Assembly (NCBI GenBank): GCA_030614945.1
Contig: JAUXAH010000016.1
Span: 1-14,997, forward strand
Reading direction: 5' to 3'
Length of the DNA: 14,997 nucleotides
From: Phycisphaerae bacterium
GTDB taxonomy: Bacteria; Planctomycetota; Phycisphaerae; Sedimentisphaerales; SG8-4
Shown: one piece after another, positions 5,838 through 11,094 of the stretch
Position numbering within the stretch: position 1 is the first letter of the stretch
Layout: each line of letters starts with the position of its first letter
The notes under the pieces: generated by a model
Seen by the model: the letters and a program-made list of their open reading frames with translations, nothing else
Told to the model about the DNA's origin: nothing
The model's database searches: none
Position numbers and translations under genes: made by a program

Positions 5838-5986
5838 TATTCCTGGAGGTCTTCTGCGATATCTTCTGCGTGGTTTTTGATTGTCTTCACGACTTCGACA
5901 GCCTCGGCGAATTTTTGTGCTGCCAGGAAGACGAAGACAAGGTCGGCGCATCTTACGATGCTTTCGGCTCGTTCTCGATTGTTCAT
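5837..5986 (-). CDS. 49-aa small protein (unit 1 only)
   Basis: ATG with a good AAAGGAG eight bases upstream. Sequence starts MNNRERAESIVRCADLVFVF and continues as a second helix ending in EDLQE. Its stop overlaps the next start (TAATG), indicating coupling with the 82-aa gene. Helical, 49 residues, without a clear membrane helix. It has some similarity in style to the start of the 82-aa protein (RAESIVR..ADL, then AEAVEVVK), so it may be a partial duplicate. Absent from unit 2. Too short for routine gene callers. Confidence 0.65.
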   Translation of the reverse strand: MNNRERAESIVRCADLVFVFLAAQKFAEAVEVVKTIKNHAEDIAEDLQE

Positions 5987-6005
5987 ACGTTTTGCTCCTT
6001 TCTGG

Positions 6006-6087
6006 TAGGTGGGGACATTCGGACGGTCTGATAATACGGTGGGTGGCTACTCTGCAGAGTAGCCGAGTGAAACATAACATATCTTTT
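6006..6087. promoter_or_regulatory. Conserved intergenic element with palindrome (unit 1)
   Basis: The flanks are almost identical to those at 12527-12600 (GTGGGGACATTCGGACGG on one side, GTGAAACATAA on the other), but the central palindrome differs: GGCTACTC / GAGTAGCC here, GCCGTCGG / CCGACGGC in unit 2. Position- and symmetry-conserved, sequence-diverged. It could be an operator, an RNA hairpin in the early mRNA, or a recombinase site. Confidence 0.5.
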
Positions 6088-6119
6088 GTATCCAAAATTC
6101 ATTTAAAAAAAACATCCAG

Positions 6120-6269
6120 TCAGGGTAAGTCCGGCAGCTCACCGACGCTGTCCATCGCAATCGGCCAGGCGTAGTAAGCCAAAAAGCAGAGCCAAATCCC
6201 GATGATCAGCACGACGATAACCAGGACCCACCAGGCCAACGGTTTCAGTATGTTTTTGTAAACGGACAT
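6120..6269 (-). CDS. 49-aa single-TM peptide, first early gene (unit 1)
   Basis: Begins MSVYKNILKP, followed by one hydrophobic helix (about residues 12-33) and a conserved C-terminal tail containing AYYAWPIAMDSVGEL. The 50-aa homologue at 12613-12765 has the same helix and tail. The predicted early transcription start is only about 5 nt before the ATG, so no Shine-Dalgarno is possible from that promoter and the gene would be read as a leaderless message. Likely an inner-membrane peptide with the tail outside or inside undetermined; role unknown (exclusion, immunity or signalling are guesses). Last copy of the operator repeat overlaps the start codon. Confidence 0.75.
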   Translation of the reverse strand: MSVYKNILKPLAWWVLVIVVLIIGIWLCFLAYYAWPIAMDSVGELPDLP

Positions 6270-6389
6270 TCTTGATATCCAGAGTATCGGCAAACGGACA
6301 TCCCGTCAACAGGAAAAAGGACATTTCTTTACGGACATTTTTTCAGGGCTGCTGTGATTCGAAGTCCGTTTCTATACGGAAACGGACAT
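6260..6389. promoter_or_regulatory. Operator or iteron array, core CGGAC (unit 1)
   Basis: Five direct copies of AAACGGACAT or close variants at 6260-6269, 6292-6301, 6315-6324, 6329-6338 and 6380-6389, plus an inverted copy at 6364-6372. The last pair forms the perfect dyad GTCCGTTTC-N6-GAAACGGAC. One copy lies inside the early-promoter spacer. Unit 2 has the same spacing with the core changed to GCGAC. Best explained as repressor operators, with replication iterons as an alternative. Confidence 0.75.
6281..6309 (-). promoter_or_regulatory. Early promoter (unit 1)
   Basis: TTGACG (6304-6309), 17 bp, TACTCT (6281-6286) on the minus strand. Aligned with the stronger unit 2 promoter at 12774-12802. 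The spacer contains an operator copy, so binding there would block RNA polymerase. Confidence 0.6.
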
Positions 6390-6451
6390 CGCAGTCAGCT
6401 GGAAGTTGAGATTTGCCCCCCCTGGGATACAGGTCGGCTCCTGAAAACGGC

Positions 6452-6610
6452 TTAAAACGTATCCTCGTGCGCAGAATCGCAACCCCGGGCGCTCTGACAG
6501 TCGAGGCAACTCGATTCTGGGTAGAGCTCGCTCAATTCCGATATCGCCGCCATCAGCTCAATCACATTCGGCACCTCACCACGTCTCAATTTTTCGAACA
6601 GTTCGTCCAT
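6452..6610 (-). CDS. 52-aa Cys-containing small protein (unit 1 only)
   Basis: ATG with an excellent TAGGAGG eight bases upstream. The protein starts MDELFEKLRRGEVPNVIELM. Two acidic helices are followed by a short Cys/His cluster (CLDCQ, then GCDSAH), which could bind a metal. It lies upstream of the operator array and is transcribed toward it, the usual place for a small regulator, but no DNA-binding domain is visible. No equivalent in unit 2. A hairpin followed by a U-run lies just before its Shine-Dalgarno. Confidence 0.7.
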   Translation of the reverse strand: MDELFEKLRRGEVPNVIELMAAISELSELYPESSCLDCQSARGCDSAHEDTF

Positions 6611-6633
6611 AATTCATACCTCCTAAAAACATT

Positions 6634-6797
6634 GCAACCCTCGTAAGAGGCTGGGGTTGTAATGTCTTCGAGAAATGTCCTCGGCGGTCGTCTCGCCGAG
6701 GGTCAGCAGCTCAACATCGCAAACAAAGTGCCAGGGACATCTTTTTTCTGTCGTTTGAAAAAAGGAAACCTGGCACGTGTTTGCTTGAGCTGCTGAC
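6634..6797 (-). other. Structured leader upstream of the 52-aa gene (unit 1)
   Basis: Three stacked hairpins. The largest spans 6702-6797: 13-bp outer stem (GTCAGCAGCTCAA / TTGAGCTGCTGAC) with further inner stems (GCAAACA / TGTTTGC, AGTGCCAGG / CCTGGCAC, TTTTTTC / GAAAAAA). Then 6679-6701 (CCTCGGCG / CGCCGAGG) and about 6634-6659 (CAACCC / GGGTTG) followed by TTTTT and the Shine-Dalgarno. It could be an RNA leader or a single-strand DNA replication signal. Confidence 0.5.
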
Positions 6798-7007
6798 ATC
6801 AATCTCTCTCAACGATGAACGAGGGAACTACAAGGCTTGTGGATGAGTGGTACGTAAATGCAGGGGACATTGTACGCAGCATTATAAGGGCTATGGAGGA
6901 TTTACGTTCGTATTCGATCACGTTGCGGGCTGGCGTCGTCTTTACGCAAGACCGCTTGGGAGTCCCGAAGCTAAGCCCGGTTGCTCATTGCGATGGCGCT
7001 TCTGCGT
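6798..7007. other. Interval without a supported gene
   Basis: About 210 bp between two structured regions. A TATAAT on the minus strand (6891-6896) lacks a good -35. A plus-strand frame (6815-7009) of 64 codons looks protein-like but has no Shine-Dalgarno and no counterpart. Confidence 0.4.
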
Positions 7008-7082
7008 GACGAGGGGGTTTCTGGCCGTGGTCATCTCCCTCCCGCTGTTGTGCACACACCCACGGCCAGAAACCCCCTCGTC
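7008..7082. repeat. Perfect 23-bp inverted repeat
   Basis: Arms at 7008-7030 and 7060-7082 are perfectly complementary (beginning GACGAGGGGG), separated by 29 nt. No U-tract on either strand, so not a simple terminator. Candidate cruciform or single-strand DNA hairpin, for example part of an origin. Confidence 0.8.
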
Positions 7083-7092
7083 TATAAGTAAC

Positions 7093-7123
7093 ACCACAAA
7101 CGGGTCGTAGACCCGTTTGTGGT
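7093..7123. repeat. 14-bp inverted repeat with 3-nt loop
   Basis: ACCACAAACGGGTC / GACCCGTTTGTGGT, perfect arms, immediately beside the 23-bp inverted repeat. No U-run follows in either direction. Confidence 0.8.
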
Positions 7124-7164
7124 GGTCGATGATGTCACCATATATAAAATAAAACGGATTTTCC

Positions 7165-7220
7165 TTCACCATCAAAAAAAATTCACTTCACCATCAAATG
7201 AATTTTCCCTCACCATCAAA
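7165..7220. repeat. Three 22-bp iteron-like direct repeats
   Basis: TTCACCATCAAA at 7165-7176 and 7187-7198, and CTCACCATCAAA at 7209-7220, giving an exact 22-bp period (two helical turns) next to A/T-rich DNA and the inverted repeats. This is typical of replication-initiator binding sites. No copy is seen in the unit 2/3 junction. Confidence 0.6.
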
Positions 7221-7253
7221 CGGATTCCCTCTTACCCTTACCCTGGGCGTATT

Positions 7254-7341
7254 CTTTTTCGATTTGATTCGTATTTTTCCCCTGTTATTTTCGCGTTTTA
7301 TTTTATCGGCTTTTTCCCCTGCTTTTTTGCTCGATGTCCCT
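7254..7341. other. Junction sequence shared between units
   Basis: Matches 147-230 (TTTTTCGATTTGATTC, TATCGG, CTCGATGTCC) and partly 14001-14040. It marks the unit 1/unit 2 boundary and is a candidate location for attachment sites. T-rich on the plus strand. No gene. Confidence 0.45.
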
Positions 7342-7351
7342 GTGTGTGGCT

Positions 7352-7394
7352 GAAAAATGTGGCGGCCGGCCGATTACGTGTGCTGCCGGCCGCC
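7352..7394 (-). terminator. Hairpin terminator 2a (short-loop cassette)
   Basis: Same 10-bp stem as the small RNA cassettes (7385-7394 with 7361-7370), but a 14-nt loop, then U5. A TACACT lies at 7402-7407 without a recognisable -35 and too close to the stem. Either a degenerate small RNA cassette or simply the terminal terminator of unit 2. Confidence 0.6.
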
Positions 7395-7417
7395 TTAGGA
7401 GAGTGTATTGAAGCCAA

Positions 7418-7491
7418 GAAAAATCTGGCGGCCGGCGTGTGATCCCTCGCAAGGACACGATGTGCCGGCCGCCAGGAGAAGAGTTAAGAAA
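7418..7491 (-). ncRNA. Small hairpin RNA cassette 2b
   Basis: Promoter TTGACT (7520-7525), 16 bp, TATAAT (7498-7503). Start near 7491, 18-nt leader, 10-bp stem (7464-7473 with 7427-7436), 27-nt loop, U5. The loop complement reads GCAAGGACACGATGT, resembling Shine-Dalgarno AAGGA plus ATG. Confidence 0.65.
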
Positions 7492-7513
7492 ACAGCAATT
7501 ATAGCAGATTCGC

Positions 7514-7590
7514 CAAAAAAGTCAAGGCGGCCGGCGTGATCAGGGTTATGGGAAAACTCTGTGCCGGCCGCCAATGAAGAAACATTATGC
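7514..7590 (-). ncRNA. Small hairpin RNA cassette 2c
   Basis: Promoter TTTACA (7621-7626), 18 bp, TACAAT (7597-7602) with an extended -10 TGG. 18-nt leader, 10-bp stem (7563-7572 with 7526-7535), 27-nt loop, U6 five bases later. The loop complement contains AGGGTTATGGGAAAACTC, which again looks like a weak Shine-Dalgarno plus ATG. Its loop shares CAGAG and TTTTC with cassette 1b. Confidence 0.65.
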
Positions 7591-7641
7591 CCGGAGATTG
7601 TACCAGATTTTGAGTGTGTTTGTAAAGTGGTTTTTTGCTGG

Positions 7642-8310
7642 TTATTCGCGATTGCCGCGGTAGACGTGGACAAGCTTGTTAGTGTCGGGGTTTTTGTACC
7701 AGTCCTGAATTTCAGCACCCTTGCTGTAGTAGGTGAAGTCGGGAATGTACTCGCCCAGGGCGATACTGATAGCCCAGCGGGTGTTGTCCCACCATAAGGC
7801 CCAGACATGGTCGTCTGTTCTGTACTCAGGTTTGCCGTTCCATTCGCCATCGTACCAGTAATATGCTCCAGGGTAATCGCTGGGCCAGTCGGGTGGGGCG
7901 TGCTCGAGGTGCCACGTGGTCCCTGAGCTGCATACGAAGTCGGGCAGGTCGTAGGGGGCATGCGGAGGCCCCCAGAAGTGGGGCTCATCCGTTTCGGGAA
8001 ACGTCAATGCGTAATGTATGTACCAGTTATAGCCGGTGATTCGTTTGGTCTCGCCGCGCTTGTCAGTGAATAAGTACAGCAGGGCGAAGGCAGCCCAGGC
8101 GGCGCCAAAGAAGGCCAGGCAGGCGAGATGCCAGAAGGCGGACATAACGGAAAATCCTCCGGTAAGAGCAAGCTGTTTGCCGGCCCGGGCGTAGTTGACG
8201 TGACGGGGCATTGCTTGGATGTGCTGGCCAGGCCGGCCGGTTTTGAAGTACACTCCACCGTACCGTCCCCTGATGGACACGATCTGGTTGCCGAGCTTAG
8301 CCTGTGCCAT
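7642..8310 (-). CDS. Membrane/W-domain protein, single-frame fusion (unit 2)
   Basis: 222 aa. Residues 1-45 (GNQIVSIRGRYGGVYF) match the Gly-rich N-terminus of the 234-aa putative structural protein. Residues about 47-82 are strongly hydrophobic, one or two membrane helices. ITGYNWYIHY (91-100) aligns with LTGFNHFIRS of that protein. The C-terminal ~75 residues (WNGKPEYR, ALWWDNTRWAISIALG) match Trp-rich domains A and B. Here both parts are therefore fused in one frame. The ATG is 3 bp after the stop of the 41-aa gene with no good Shine-Dalgarno. It replaces the GNAT found in units 1 and 3. Role unknown, probably surface or virion associated. Confidence 0.7.
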   Translation of the reverse strand: MAQAKLGNQIVSIRGRYGGVYFKTGRPGQHIQAMPRHVNYARAGKQLALTGGFSVMSAFWHLACLAFFGAAWAAFALLYLFTDKRGETKRITGYNWYIHYALTFPETDEPHFWGPPHAPYDLPDFVCSSGTTWHLEHAPPDWPSDYPGAYYWYDGEWNGKPEYRTDDHVWALWWDNTRWAISIALGEYIPDFTYYSKGAEIQDWYKNPDTNKLVHVYRGNRE

Positions 8311-8315
8311 GTGAG

Positions 8316-8441
8316 TTAGATCTTGACGTTGTTCTGTTTCGCGTTTTCCTTGTCCTCGCTGTCTCCGAACATGTCGATGATCAGCTTCAGCAGCGCGATC
8401 AAGAATCGAATGGCTTCCCATAGGTCTTTTCCAAATTTCAT
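8316..8441 (-). CDS. 41-aa conserved helical peptide (unit 2)
   Basis: Begins MKFGKDLWEAIRFLIALLKL, same length as the unit 1 copy and mostly conservative changes, with GGAG before the ATG. Hydrophobic helix then charged tail (DSEDKENAK). The poly-A run of unit 1 is interrupted (AAACAGAAC), so no slippery site exists here, and the next gene has its own ATG. Conservation in three units shows it is a real gene despite its size. Confidence 0.8.
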   Translation of the reverse strand: MKFGKDLWEAIRFLIALLKLIIDMFGDSEDKENAKQNNVKI

Positions 8442-8462
8442 GTTAGCGTCTCCGAAAAGAGG

Positions 8463-8795
8463 TTAAAGTTTCATAATCCAACAGCCTGCTTTAGTTTGCG
8501 GGCGGTTGTCGGATGCGCCTGTCGTGCCCTGCGCTACACCGGTGTCGACAAAATCCTCAAAGCCCGTACCTGCTGCGATTGCCACTCCCGCCGATATATA
8601 GTGGTCATGACCAATCCCGGTGAATGTGTGGGTCTGCGAATCACTACCGAAAGAGTCACCAGGGTTGTATAAGTCGCCGGCACCGGCGAGGTAGCAATTG
8701 CGGAGGTCGGGTGTCCCCATCGTGCCGTCGCAGAGGTGCCAGCCGGCAGGGATATCGGCGATTGCTCCGGGCCAAAAAACGACAATACCTTGCAT
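8463..8795 (-). CDS. Tail-collar-like protein (unit 2)
   Basis: 110 aa with the features of phage tail-collar domains: IVVFWPGAIADIPAGWHLCD near the N-terminus, then GTPDLRNCYLAGAG, then a Gly/His-rich strand segment (HTFTGIGHDHY) and a short C-terminus (AGCWIMKL). In collar and microcystin-dependent proteins such domains form trimeric fibre tips. GGAG lies 7 bases before the ATG. Occupies the place of the 222-aa fibre-like protein of unit 1. Family assignment by motif is fairly strong. Confidence 0.8.
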   Translation of the reverse strand: MQGIVVFWPGAIADIPAGWHLCDGTMGTPDLRNCYLAGAGDLYNPGDSFGSDSQTHTFTGIGHDHYISAGVAIAAGTGFEDFVDTGVAQGTTGASDNRPQTKAGCWIMKL

Positions 8796-8807
8796 ACCAA
8801 ACTCCAG

Positions 8808-9050
8808 TTAATGCTCGCCGGCGGCAAGTGTGCCGTCTCCGGTTGCGGTCCCCTCAAACGTGTAAGGACCTAAAGGGTCAGCTCCGCTATGTTCCCAGTA
8901 GGCAGTACCCCGGGTGCCAACGATAGTGCTTATGATCCACATACCTGCTCCATCCCACCAGAGGAACCACGCACCGTCCAACCGGCGGGCGTAGTCTCGC
9001 CCGTTGTATTCACCTGCCTGGACGTAGTTACATGTTGCATCGGGTGACAA
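8808..9050 (-). CDS. Trp-rich decoration domain B (unit 2)
   Basis: The only usable start is a TTG at 9050, but the homologous frame extends upstream without a start to about 9086 (KVNFTGTL), as in unit 1. Conserved core TGTLSPDATCNY, YARRLDGAWFLWWDG, ending GEH. In the -1 frame relative to domain A across the identical junction GGCACACACCCTTAGGC. About 80 residues, beta-rich. Starting at the TTG would delete the first conserved strand, so frameshifted extension of domain A is preferred. Confidence 0.6.
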   Translation of the reverse strand: MSPDATCNYVQAGEYNGRDYARRLDGAWFLWWDGAGMWIISTIVGTRGTAYWEHSGADPLGPYTFEGTATGDGTLAAGEH

Positions 9051-9082
9051 GGTGCCGGTGAAGTTTACCTTACCACCCTCGC

Positions 9083-9436
9083 CTAAGGGTGTGTGCCTAC
9101 CGCCACTGTTGCTTCACCTATTGCCGTTCCACCTATGGCATAGATGCCGTTGATGTCAGGATCGGTTCGGGTCCAGTAGTCGGTACCCTGTACGCCCAAC
9201 ACAGCCGAGATGGTCCAGGTATCGATTCCATCCCACCAGATGAAGTAAGCACCATCCGCTCTTCGGGCATAGCCCTTGCCGTTGTGCCAGCCGACCGTCG
9301 TGTAGTTGCAAGTTGCGTCGGGGACCAGCGTGCCGGTAACGGCGTGTCTTGAAGCTATGCCCCAACTGCGAAAGGGTCGGCACCGAAGTGTGTGCTGGCC
9401 CTGGAGTCGAGTCGAATGATTCGAGCCCTGCACCAT
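9083..9436 (-). CDS. Trp-rich decoration domain A (unit 2)
   Basis: The conserved part runs from about 9358 (directly at the TAG of the 234-aa gene) to 9083, with core TGTLVPDATCNY, GYARRADGAYFIWWDG and ending GTHP. Very close to unit 1. An ATG at 9436 lies in frame inside the 234-aa gene with GAAGG nine bases upstream, so internal initiation is possible. The 26 codons before the stop are poorly conserved in this frame, favouring a shift from the upstream gene. Confidence 0.65.
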   Translation of the reverse strand: MVQGSNHSTRLQGQHTLRCRPFRSWGIASRHAVTGTLVPDATCNYTTVGWHNGKGYARRADGAYFIWWDGIDTWTISAVLGVQGTDYWTRTDPDINGIYAIGGTAIGEATVAVGTHP

Positions 9437-10059
9437 ACCTTCTGGCCTTCGGTGAGCGTGAATGCCGGATCAAGCTCGTGCGGTGGAGTTGGGCCGGTAG
9501 TATCAACCCCGGCAATCGAGCCGGTGTTTCGCCAGGGACCACTGAAGAAGTTGCGCGAAGCACTTTGAGGCTTGCCCATTTCAACCGAAATATAAGCCCC
9601 GGTCTCCAAGGCCCATGCCTTTGTGATGTCGAGCGTCAGTGTTAGCTTCTGCGTGGCTGCTGAGCCGGCAACTGCGAAAGTGGGATCAGCTGAGGGCAGG
9701 CCAAGATCTGTTGGGGCTGCGGTGATAAGAGAACCACCTGCAGTAATCAGTGCTGCGTTGGATCGGATGAAGTGGTTGAAGCCGGTCAGGATGACTTGCT
9801 CACCGAGTTTGTTGTTCCAGTTGACGCTGTTGGCGTAGGTTTGCCAGGCGATACGAATCGCATCGGTCATCGGGGATTCCCGCCACTGCTCAGTAAGCAT
9901 CATCATCAGGATTCGAGCGCCCATCTGACGAGCTGACCTGGGGTTGACAGGTTTGGTCCGGGGCCGGACGTAGTTCCCGAATCTGTTTCTGGCGAAAACA
10001 TTGCCGGCTATCGAGCCGGACAACTGAATGATTCCGCCACCATACTTAGCGAGTGCCAT
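9355..10059 (-). CDS. 234-aa putative structural protein (unit 2)
   Basis: Same length as, and very similar to, the protein at 2400-3104 (YGGGIIQLSGSIAGNVFARN, LTGFNHFIRSN, KVWCRARIIR). Shine-Dalgarno TAGGAG and the untranslated bases just before the ATG are also conserved. First gene after the late promoter and attenuator-like leader. It is likely the main late product. It ends GTT GGG GCA TAG, with domain A continuing in the -1 frame. Confidence 0.75.
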   Translation of the reverse strand: MALAKYGGGIIQLSGSIAGNVFARNRFGNYVRPRTKPVNPRSARQMGARILMMMLTEQWRESPMTDAIRIAWQTYANSVNWNNKLGEQVILTGFNHFIRSNAALITAGGSLITAAPTDLGLPSADPTFAVAGSAATQKLTLTLDITKAWALETGAYISVEMGKPQSASRNFFSGPWRNTGSIAGVDTTGPTPPHELDPAFTLTEGQKVWCRARIIRLDSRASTHFGADPFAVGA

Positions 10060-10091
10060 GTCACTATCTCCTAAAAGAGGTTAATAAAAAA

Positions 10092-10119
10092 CGCGGACCC
10101 GTACCTGGCCAGGTCCGCG
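10092..10119 (-). terminator. Late-leader hairpin, promoter-distal (unit 2)
   Basis: CGCGGACC / GGTCCGCG with an inner CCTGGCCAGG palindrome, followed by T6 and then the Shine-Dalgarno of the 234-aa gene. The outer base pairs match unit 1 but the inner stem differs. Confidence 0.6.
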
Positions 10120-10126
10120 CTACCGC

Positions 10127-10147
10127 TCGACCCAAGAAAATGGTCGA
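10127..10147 (-). other. Middle hairpin of the late leader (unit 2)
   Basis: TCGACC / GGTCGA with a 9-nt loop, in the position of the 3173-3202 hairpin of unit 1 but with a different sequence. No U-tract. Confidence 0.35.
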
Positions 10148-10177
10148 TGATTTCCTTATGTTAAAGAGCAAAAAAAG

Positions 10178-10209
10178 AGTGCCGACCCAGCTGCTGCCAG
10201 GTCGGCACT
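10178..10209 (-). terminator. Late-leader hairpin, promoter-proximal (unit 2)
   Basis: AGTGCCGACC / GGTCGGCACT, 12-nt loop, followed on the minus strand by CTTTTTTTGC. Same position and U-run as 3236-3263 with an unrelated stem sequence, so pairing rather than sequence is maintained. Confidence 0.65.
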
Positions 10210-10237
10210 TTCCCAAAAAATCGATTTACCACAGAGC

Positions 10238-10266
10238 ATCCTACGACGTTTTTCGAGTGGAGTCAA
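10238..10266 (-). promoter_or_regulatory. Late promoter (unit 2)
   Basis: TTGACT (10261-10266), 17 bp, TAGGAT (10238-10243). Identical elements and spacing to unit 1. Expected start near 10231, giving a leader of about 170 nt that contains both terminator-like hairpins. Confidence 0.75.
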
Positions 10267-10347
10267 GAAAAATTACCCTGCAGAGTAAAAAAAGTTTGCG
10301 AGGATGGGCTGTGCTGAGCTGGACGGATCGGTTTGGTACCAAAGTAC

Positions 10348-10914
10348 TTAGGGTTCGAAGAGTATTGAGATGTTGGTTGCGTCCTGCAGCTGGCAGAATT
10401 TATAAACGAGCTTACCGTCGTCGCGGGGACGCATCTCCATGAACAGGTCCCGGGCTTTTTCCATATTGATTAGCTTGAGGATATCGGTTGCCTGCGGTGT
10501 CCAGCTGACGACAGCGATTCCGCCGATCCCCCAAACGAGAGTCGTGCATGTGAAGTACGTACTTTCATAGACGATATCCTCATCGGGCGGGCCTGATTCA
10601 TTGGCGGAAAAGTACCAAGTACCAGAGAGCATGTTTCGGATATAGAGAACCGTTCTGACAGGGCCAGAGTAAACATCGAACTCGACATACCAGGGGGAAG
10701 ATTCGTAAGCCCACCGACAGGGGACACCCGCATCTTGAGTCAGCTTAAAAGCTCTGTCGTTTGGTGGAATGAAATTCGGGCCAGGTGGTAGGTCGGGACA
10801 TTGGACGATTTTTGAGAAGCGAGCGTAGAGATACTTCGGAGTTTTATCAGGATCGAATCCCAACAGGCAGTCGTTGCCGTACTCAATCGGCTCATCTTTC
10901 ATTCGTTGTCCCAT
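10348..10914 (-). CDS. 188-aa conserved protein of unknown function (unit 2)
   Basis: Start MGQRM chosen by match with unit 1 (same length); an upstream in-frame ATG at 11001 is not supported by conservation. N-terminal DKTPKYLYARFSK and C-terminal VVSWTPQATDIL...ILFEP segments are conserved, the middle is diverged. A TATAAT lies 7 bases before the ATG without a good -35. The GC content and codon use are like its neighbours. Function unknown; last gene of the early operon. Confidence 0.7.
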   Translation of the reverse strand: MGQRMKDEPIEYGNDCLLGFDPDKTPKYLYARFSKIVQCPDLPPGPNFIPPNDRAFKLTQDAGVPCRWAYESSPWYVEFDVYSGPVRTVLYIRNMLSGTWYFSANESGPPDEDIVYESTYFTCTTLVWGIGGIAVVSWTPQATDILKLINMEKARDLFMEMRPRDDGKLVYKFCQLQDATNISILFEP

Positions 10915-10996
10915 GTTGCCTATTATACCCAATTTCCCCTCCACTGAACAGCGAAGCCCGTCGGCGTTTGAGACAGAAGAGTCATTTTTCGAGAGG

Positions 10997-11015
10997 GTCA
11001 AAGTTTTACTTTGAC
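10997..11015. repeat. Palindrome upstream of the 188-aa gene (unit 2)
   Basis: GTCAAAGT-TTT-ACTTTGAC. Occupies the gap where unit 1 has a different hairpin (4046-4074). Confidence 0.5.
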
Positions 11016-11024
11016 ACGGTCGAA

Positions 11025-11072
11025 ATTCCGCTTTCCCAGTAAGAGAGTGTCTTTCTCTCTTAATAAGATTAT
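11025..11072. other. Strongly conserved intergenic block (unit 2)
   Basis: Near-identical to 4080-4127, including the hairpin TAAGAGAG (11040-11047) / CTCTCTTA (11055-11062) and AATAAGATTATGGGTGCAA. Conserved beyond the flanking genes. Confidence 0.5.
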
Positions 11073-11094
11073 GGGTGCAATTTTTTTCACCCCC

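Noticed and set aside
6702..6797. Retron msr-msd RNA
   Set aside because: A long nested hairpin is present but there is no reverse transcriptase anywhere in the window.
6815..7009. 64-codon plus-strand gene
   Set aside because: Composition is protein-like, but there is no ribosome site, it runs into the 23-bp inverted repeat and has no counterpart in the other junctions.
6942..7175. 77-codon minus-strand reading frame starting in the iterons
   Set aside because: Its start is one of the iteron copies and it crosses both perfect inverted repeats; no ribosome site and no homologue.
306..7572. Integron attC sites for the GGCGGCCGGC hairpins
   Set aside because: The hairpins are perfectly paired, have their own promoters and U-tracts on one strand, lack the attC core sites and extrahelical bases, and are not interspersed with single-gene cassettes.
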